Made by a program: the position numbers and the translations under genes. Source: an uncultured Bacteroidota bacterium (lineage in GTDB: Bacteria; Bacteroidota; Bacteroidia; 2-12-FULL-35-15). Taken from it: a DNA stretch of 14,465 nucleotides. Positions 13,181 through 14,465 of this stretch are shown piece by piece (position 1 is the first letter of the stretch; each line of letters opens with the position of its first letter). Location: contig CAIRRW010000463.1 of assembly GCA_903881065.1 (NCBI GenBank), positions 1 through 14,465 of the forward strand, read 5' to 3'. Below the pieces are notes generated by a model. That model ran no database searches. It worked only from the letters and a program-made list of their open reading frames with translations, and was not told where the DNA came from.

Positions 13181-14370
13181 TATCATATAACACCACCTAT
13201 CTGCGCAATATTGCCATTGTGAAAAAGGCGAAACAATGGTTCAGTCACCAATTGATTTCAGGCGAACAAATGGCAACTATTTTAAACAAATACGATGCTC
13301 CGTTTTATAAACCAAACTTATTTATCAAGATTGGACTTTTTATTTTTACCGGCGTGCTTATCTCTGCTGCACTTGGCTTCTATTGCTTGTTTGCTTATAC
13401 CGGTAATCACGATTTGGGAAGTGGGTTTGCATCCTTTACCTGCTTTTTATTTGCCATTGGATGTTTTGTTTGCCTGAAAATATTTATCAAAAACTATAAA
13501 CTATATAACTCCGGAATAGATGATGCACTGCTGTATTCAGCACTGTCGTTTCTATTTTCGGGCATCTGTATTATGGTTGATAATACTACAGACAATAGAA
13601 TATTATTTTCACTTGTTTTTTTCTTTCCATTTATAATTTTCGCCGCAATCCGTTATGTGGAAACGCTTGTAACGCTGGCAGCAGCACTTTGTCTGTATGC
13701 TATTTTCTTTTTTTCGCTGTTAAATATCGGTGCTGTTGCAAAGTTGATAATGCCATTTGCTTTGATGTTATTTTCGGTTCCTGTTTATTTTATTGCCCGA
13801 AAACAAAAACAAAATGATGCTTATTTCTTATGGAAAGCCTGCCTTTCCGTTTGCGAAGCAGTGGCATTAGTACTATTTTATCTTGCCGGTAATTACTTTG
13901 TAATTCGCGAAAACAGCATTGCTTTTTTCGATATGAAACTGGAAGATGGGCAGGAGATTCCGCTTGCTTTTTTGTTTTATTTTCTCACCGCATCGGTTCC
14001 TCTGCTGTATGCTTATTGCGCTTTAAAAACAAAAAACAAAACCATTTTATTGATTAGCCTGTTGCTCATCACGGCATCAGCACTCACATTCAAATATTAT
14101 TTCAGTCTGCATCATCCCGAAATAACATTGACAGGTGCCGGAATTATAATGATATTGATTGCTTATTTCTCCATTAAATACCTGAAAACAGACCGACATG
14201 GCATCACCTTTAAGGAAGATGCGAATGAAGATAATTTCTTGAAAAAAAATGCGGAAGCTTTAATTATTGCCCAAAGTTTTTCGGCTCAGGCAACCAGTCA
14301 GCATCAAAATGATACGAATAGTTTTGGCGGAGGAGATTTTGGCGGAGGGGGTTCTGGCAATAATTATTAA
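13177..14370 (+). CDS. Polytopic membrane protein, DUF2157-like N-terminus, glycine-rich tail
   Basis: A 397-residue protein. The N-terminal segment (KAKQWFSHQLISGEQMATIL at 17-36) resembles the helix pair of its upstream neighbour and of DUF2157 proteins. About ten membrane helices follow (near 48-73, 84-105, 117-134, 142-157, 162-181, 187-206, 220-239, 260-281, 288-306 and 316-335). A soluble C-terminal segment of some 60 residues ends in a glycine-rich tail, FGGGDFGGGGSGNNY (383-397). Tails like this are known from TPM-domain and DUF2207 membrane proteins, which suggests a shared sorting or interaction role; this is inference. It starts within the stop codon of the previous gene. The two may be diverged paralogues. 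Function is unknown. Confidence 0.85.
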   Translation: MISYNTTYLRNIAIVKKAKQWFSHQLISGEQMATILNKYDAPFYKPNLFIKIGLFIFTGVLISAALGFYCLFAYTGNHDLGSGFASFTCFLFAIGCFVCLKIFIKNYKLYNSGIDDALLYSALSFLFSGICIMVDNTTDNRILFSLVFFFPFIIFAAIRYVETLVTLAAALCLYAIFFFSLLNIGAVAKLIMPFALMLFSVPVYFIARKQKQNDAYFLWKACLSVCEAVALVLFYLAGNYFVIRENSIAFFDMKLEDGQEIPLAFLFYFLTASVPLLYAYCALKTKNKTILLISLLLITASALTFKYYFSLHHPEITLTGAGIIMILIAYFSIKYLKTDRHGITFKEDANEDNFLKKNAEALIIAQSFSAQATSQHQNDTNSFGGGDFGGGGSGNNY

Positions 14371-14393
14371 ATACTAGGAAATATAAATTAGTC

Positions 14394-14465
14394 ATGAAAA
14401 TGTCGGTTACAAATTGTTCCAATTCGCATAACAATTTCCATAAAAGTAAGAAGTTGATTCTGGTA
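14394..14465 (+). CDS. Possible gene start, truncated at the window edge
   Basis: An ATG at 14394, 23 bases after the stop of the preceding membrane-protein gene, opens a frame of 24 codons (MKMSVTNCSNSHNN...) without a stop before the edge. An AGGAA at 14376-14380 is about 13 bases upstream, a little far. The translated piece is too short and too plain to identify. It could be the N-terminus of a third gene in this operon or a chance frame. Confidence 0.3.
   Translation, partial: MKMSVTNCSNSHNNFHKSKKLILV

Noticed and set aside
1..14465. tRNA, rRNA or insertion sequence
   Set aside because: No cloverleaf, rRNA segment, transposase or flanking terminal repeats could be recognised by eye.

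Overview
The window looks like part of a Bacteroidota chromosome. The DNA is AT-rich, and several marker families are present: a type IX secretion (T9SS) type B sorting domain, a PorP/SprF-family protein, and a double-propeller Reg_prop/Y_Y_Y sensor. Most starts lack a strong Shine-Dalgarno site, and several upstream regions carry TAnnTTTG boxes like the phylum's -7 element. I cannot name a genus. All family assignments come from reading motifs; no database search was run.

Left part (1-1692). A bidirectional terminator and an inverted repeat precede a minus-strand gene (125-790) of a Bacteroidota hypothetical family with a fibronectin-III-like end. About 900 bases follow without a confident gene. 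They hold a degenerate 21-bp tandem array that also reads, on the minus strand, as frameshifted heptad-repeat coding sequence. They also hold a doubtful 42-codon plus-strand ORF, two GC-rich hairpins, and a minus-strand stretch with a protein-like C-terminus.

Centre (1693-8400, minus strand). Three genes with short gaps form a likely operon, transcribed in this order: an exported WD40/Ig-like/caspase protein; a membrane sensor with 14 propeller blades, a Y_Y_Y domain, one membrane helix, a coiled coil and a cytoplasmic SpoIIE/PP2C phosphatase; and an exported, possibly lipid-anchored alpha/beta-hydrolase. A 206-bp divergent promoter region with a dyad separates them from a plus-strand pair (8607-10863): a PKD-rich T9SS type B substrate and a PorP/SprF partner. 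The combination suggests an envelope-sensing module, in which an external signal sets the activity of a cytoplasmic serine/threonine phosphatase while a periplasmic caspase-like protease and a secreted adhesin act outside. That functional link is inference.

Right part (10868-14465). A perfect 26-bp inverted repeat terminates the PorP operon and a converging NTF2-like lipoprotein gene. Upstream of that lies an Nfu-type Fe-S scaffold gene (minus). Divergent from it is a translationally coupled pair of ten-helix DUF2157-like membrane proteins, the second with a glycine-rich tail. A possible gene start runs off the right edge.

Four genes (starts placed at 5841, 8400, 9928 and 12106) have longer in-frame extensions that I reject. 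Three begin at TTG and the fourth overlaps a promoter-like box.
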